8,225 nt of DNA from JACCUZ01 sp038246575. Its GTDB lineage: Bacteria; Actinomycetota; Actinomycetes; JACCUZ01. Numbering within the stretch: position 1 is the stretch's first letter; each line of letters starts with the position of its first letter. Below, in pieces: positions 6,090 to 8,225 of this stretch. The notes below the pieces were generated by a model. That model had not been told where the DNA came from and searched no databases. It saw only the letters and a program-made list of their open reading frames with translations. The translations under genes were made by a program, and so were the position numbers. Location: assembly GCA_038246575.1 (NCBI GenBank), contig JBBRVU010000182.1, positions 1-8,225 of the forward strand. Reading direction: 5' to 3'.

Positions 6090-8225
6090 TGGCGGCTTCA
6101 GAGGGATCGCTGATGCGGCAGGTCGTGGGCAAGAGCCTGCGGTTCCGGTGGCTCGTGGTGTTTGCCGCCGTCGCGGTGATGGCCCTCGGGCTGGCCGACA
6201 TCCCCCAGACGAAGGTGGACGTCTTTCCCGAGTTCGCGCCGCCGCAGGTCGAGATCCAGACGATCGCCCTCGGAAACTCCTCCAACGAGGTCGAAGAGCT
6301 CATCACCGTCCCCATCGAGGACCAGCTCGGTGGGATCGAGGGACTGCAGGACATGCGCTCGAAGTCCGTCGCCCAGCTGTCGTCGATCCGTCTGATCTTC
6401 GACCAGGGAACGGATGAGCTGCGGGCCAGACAACTGGTCGCGGAGCGCATCGGTCAGGTCACCGCGACCTTGCCGACCTGGGCCAGCCCACCCTTCATGA
6501 TGCCCGCTCTGTCGTCGACCAGCCGGATCATGAAGATCGGGCTCACCTCCGACGAGGTCAACCAGATCGACCTGTCCACGATCTCCTACTGGAAGATCCG
6601 GTCGCGCCTGCTGAGAGTCTCCGGCGTGGCCCAGGTGGCGATCTGGGGTGAGCAGCTCCCGCAGCGCCATGTGCGGGTCGACCCGGCCAAGCTCGCCGAG
6701 TACGACGTCCCGCTCCAGCAAGTCATGGACTCCGCGGCGGACGCCGTCGAGTCGGGCTTGCTCAAGTACTCCGACGGTGCCGTGGTGGGAACGGGCGGCT
6801 TCATCGAGGACGGCGGCCAACGCCTCAACATCCGGCACGTGCAGCCCATCACTGGGCCCGATGAGCTCGGCAAGGTCCCGGTGGTCGAGCGCGACGGAAA
6901 GGTGCTGCGGCTGGCCGACATGGGCGAGGTCCTCATCGACCACGGGCCGCTCATCGGGGACGCAGTCATCAATGACGGCCCAGGCATCATGCTCGTCGTC
7001 CAGAAGTTCCGGGGTGCCAACACGCTCGAGGTGAGCCGCGGCGTCGAGCAGGCGATGGAGGAGCTCGCACCTGGCCTGCGGGGGATCACCTACGACACGA
7101 CCATCTTCCGTCCGGCGACGTTCATCGAGCAGTCGATCGAGAACCTCACGACGGCGATGCTCATCGGCATCCTCTTGGTGATCTTGATCATCATCGCCTT
7201 CTTGTTCGAGTGGCGGACTGCGTTCATCAGCCTGATCGCGATCCCGCTGTCCCTGGTTGCCGCGCTGCTGACGCTGGACCTTCGCGGCGAGACCGTGAAC
7301 GTGATGGTGCTTGCGGGGTTGGTGGTGGCGATCGGGGTCGTGGTCGACGACGCCATCATCGACGTGGAAAACATCGTGCGACGGCTTCGGCAGGCCCGCG
7401 CCGAGGGCAGCGACAAGTCGATGTTCGCGATCGTGCTCGACGCTTCGGTCGAAGTCCGCTCAGCGATCACCTACGCCACGGTCATCAATGTTGTCGCCAT
7501 CGTGCCGGTGTTCTTCCTCGAAGGGCTGTCTGGTTCGTTCTTCCGCCCACTGGTCCTCGCATACGGACTCGCGGTTCTCGTCTCGATGATCGTCGCGCTC
7601 ACCCTGACCCCGGCCCTGTGCCTCCTGATGCTGTCCCGCGGAAAGCTGGTGAGTCGCGAGTCACCGATGCTGCGCGCACTGAAGCGGGTCTACCGCGCCG
7701 CGCTGGCACCGCTGCTCCGCCGACCGAGTCCCGCGATCGGCACCCTCGTGGTGCTGTCCCTGGCCGGCGCCCTCGCGTTCCCGACGCTCGGCACGCAGCT
7801 GCTGCCCAACTTCAAGGAGAGAGACTTCCTCATGCACTGGCTGACCCAGCCAGGCACCTCACAGCCGGAAGAGACGCGGATCTCGATCGCCGCGTGCAAG
7901 GACCTGAGGAAGATCCCCGGCGTGCGCAACTGCGGTTCGCACATCGGACAGGCGTTCCTGGCCGACGAGGTCTACGGCGTGGACTTCGGGGAGAACTGGA
8001 TCAGCGTCGACCCGAGCGTCGACTACGACGAGACCCTCGAGTCGGTGCAGGAGACCGTCGACGCCTACCCGGGTCTCTACCGGGACGTGCAGACCTATCT
8101 GCGGGAGCGGATCAAGGAGGTCCTCACCGGGTCGAGCGAGGCGATCGTCGTGCGAATCTACGGGCCGGACCTCGAGGTGCTCCGGGAGAAGGCGCACGAG
8201 GTCGAGAAGGTCATCGCCGGCGTCG
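6089..8225 (+). CDS. RND efflux permease, CzcA/CusA-like (second paralogue), partial at right edge
   Basis: 712 codons are open to the window edge; from its paralogue about 350 more are expected. It has TM1 (about 20-37), a first porter loop with KVDVFPEFAPP, EIQTIALG and LITVPIE, FRPATFI at 340-346, TM2-6 (about 355-515), TM7 (about 548-566) and part of the second porter loop. In TM4 Asp420 and Glu427 match CzcA Asp408 and Glu415, while the Asp402 position is Ala414. Cys603 and Cys615 fall in the second porter loop. Much of the N-terminal half aligns with the first RND gene without gaps of note, so the two are ancient paralogues rather than a recent duplication. ATG 6089 overlaps the lipoprotein stop by one base (TGATG); ATG 6113 is an alternative with a good ribosome binding site. 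It may pair with the first RND subunit in one pump. Confidence 0.94.
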   Translation, partial: MAASEGSLMRQVVGKSLRFRWLVVFAAVAVMALGLADIPQTKVDVFPEFAPPQVEIQTIALGNSSNEVEELITVPIEDQLGGIEGLQDMRSKSVAQLSSIRLIFDQGTDELRARQLVAERIGQVTATLPTWASPPFMMPALSSTSRIMKIGLTSDEVNQIDLSTISYWKIRSRLLRVSGVAQVAIWGEQLPQRHVRVDPAKLAEYDVPLQQVMDSAADAVESGLLKYSDGAVVGTGGFIEDGGQRLNIRHVQPITGPDELGKVPVVERDGKVLRLADMGEVLIDHGPLIGDAVINDGPGIMLVVQKFRGANTLEVSRGVEQAMEELAPGLRGITYDTTIFRPATFIEQSIENLTTAMLIGILLVILIIIAFLFEWRTAFISLIAIPLSLVAALLTLDLRGETVNVMVLAGLVVAIGVVVDDAIIDVENIVRRLRQARAEGSDKSMFAIVLDASVEVRSAITYATVINVVAIVPVFFLEGLSGSFFRPLVLAYGLAVLVSMIVALTLTPALCLLMLSRGKLVSRESPMLRALKRVYRAALAPLLRRPSPAIGTLVVLSLAGALAFPTLGTQLLPNFKERDFLMHWLTQPGTSQPEETRISIAACKDLRKIPGVRNCGSHIGQAFLADEVYGVDFGENWISVDPSVDYDETLESVQETVDAYPGLYRDVQTYLRERIKEVLTGSSEAIVVRIYGPDLEVLREKAHEVEKVIAGV
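6100..6106 (+). promoter_or_regulatory. Ribosome binding site favouring an internal start at 6113
   Basis: AGAGGGA sits six bases before ATG 6113, the ninth codon of the second RND gene as drawn. A start there would give MRQVVGKSLRFRW, closer in length to the N-terminus of the first RND protein. The ATG at 6089 has only a G-rich run (6078-6083) but is coupled to the preceding stop. Either start is plausible. Confidence 0.4.

Noticed and set aside
6098..6943. A 281-codon minus-strand frame opposite the second RND gene
   Set aside because: It is antisense to conserved RND blocks and has no domain features of its own.

Overview
The window is GC-rich with G or C at most third codon positions. 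It uses GTG starts and overlapping start/stop codons. The actinobacterial-type RND proteins and a short adaptor-like lipoprotein point to a high-GC Gram-positive (Actinomycetota) chromosome; genus cannot be called. There are no rRNA or tRNA genes, no CRISPR array, no insertion sequence and no origin that I can see.

Layout: on the minus strand (1542 down to 40, and 2210 down to 1539) lies a two-component system. An OmpR/PhoB-type response regulator is followed, with a 4-base ATGA overlap, by a membrane sensor histidine kinase. A 154-base divergent intergenic region (2211-2364) separates it from a plus-strand operon: a CzcA/CusA-like RND permease (2365-5634), a 152-residue lipoprotein that looks like only the C-terminal part of an RND periplasmic adaptor (5631-6089), and a second, paralogous RND permease (from 6089) that runs off the right edge. 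All plus-strand junctions overlap, so the three genes are probably translated from one mRNA. Positions 1-39 hold nothing I can support.

Likely logic: the kinase senses something outside the membrane, phosphorylates the regulator, and the regulator acts on the divergent region. That region carries four CTAAG-like repeats starting at 2278, 2289, 2301 and 2312 (steps 11, 12, 11), the arrangement expected for two tandem dimers of a winged-helix regulator. The output would be a proton-driven export system built from two different RND subunits and a stripped-down adaptor. The substrate is unknown: the RND proteins are closest in pattern to the heavy-metal efflux branch, but one of the three acidic TM4 positions of that branch is alanine in both, so metal export should not be assumed.

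The points most worth following are the mini-adaptor lipoprotein between two unlike RND subunits, the phased repeat operator, the diverged TM4 relay positions, and the very acidic patch in the kinase sensor domain.
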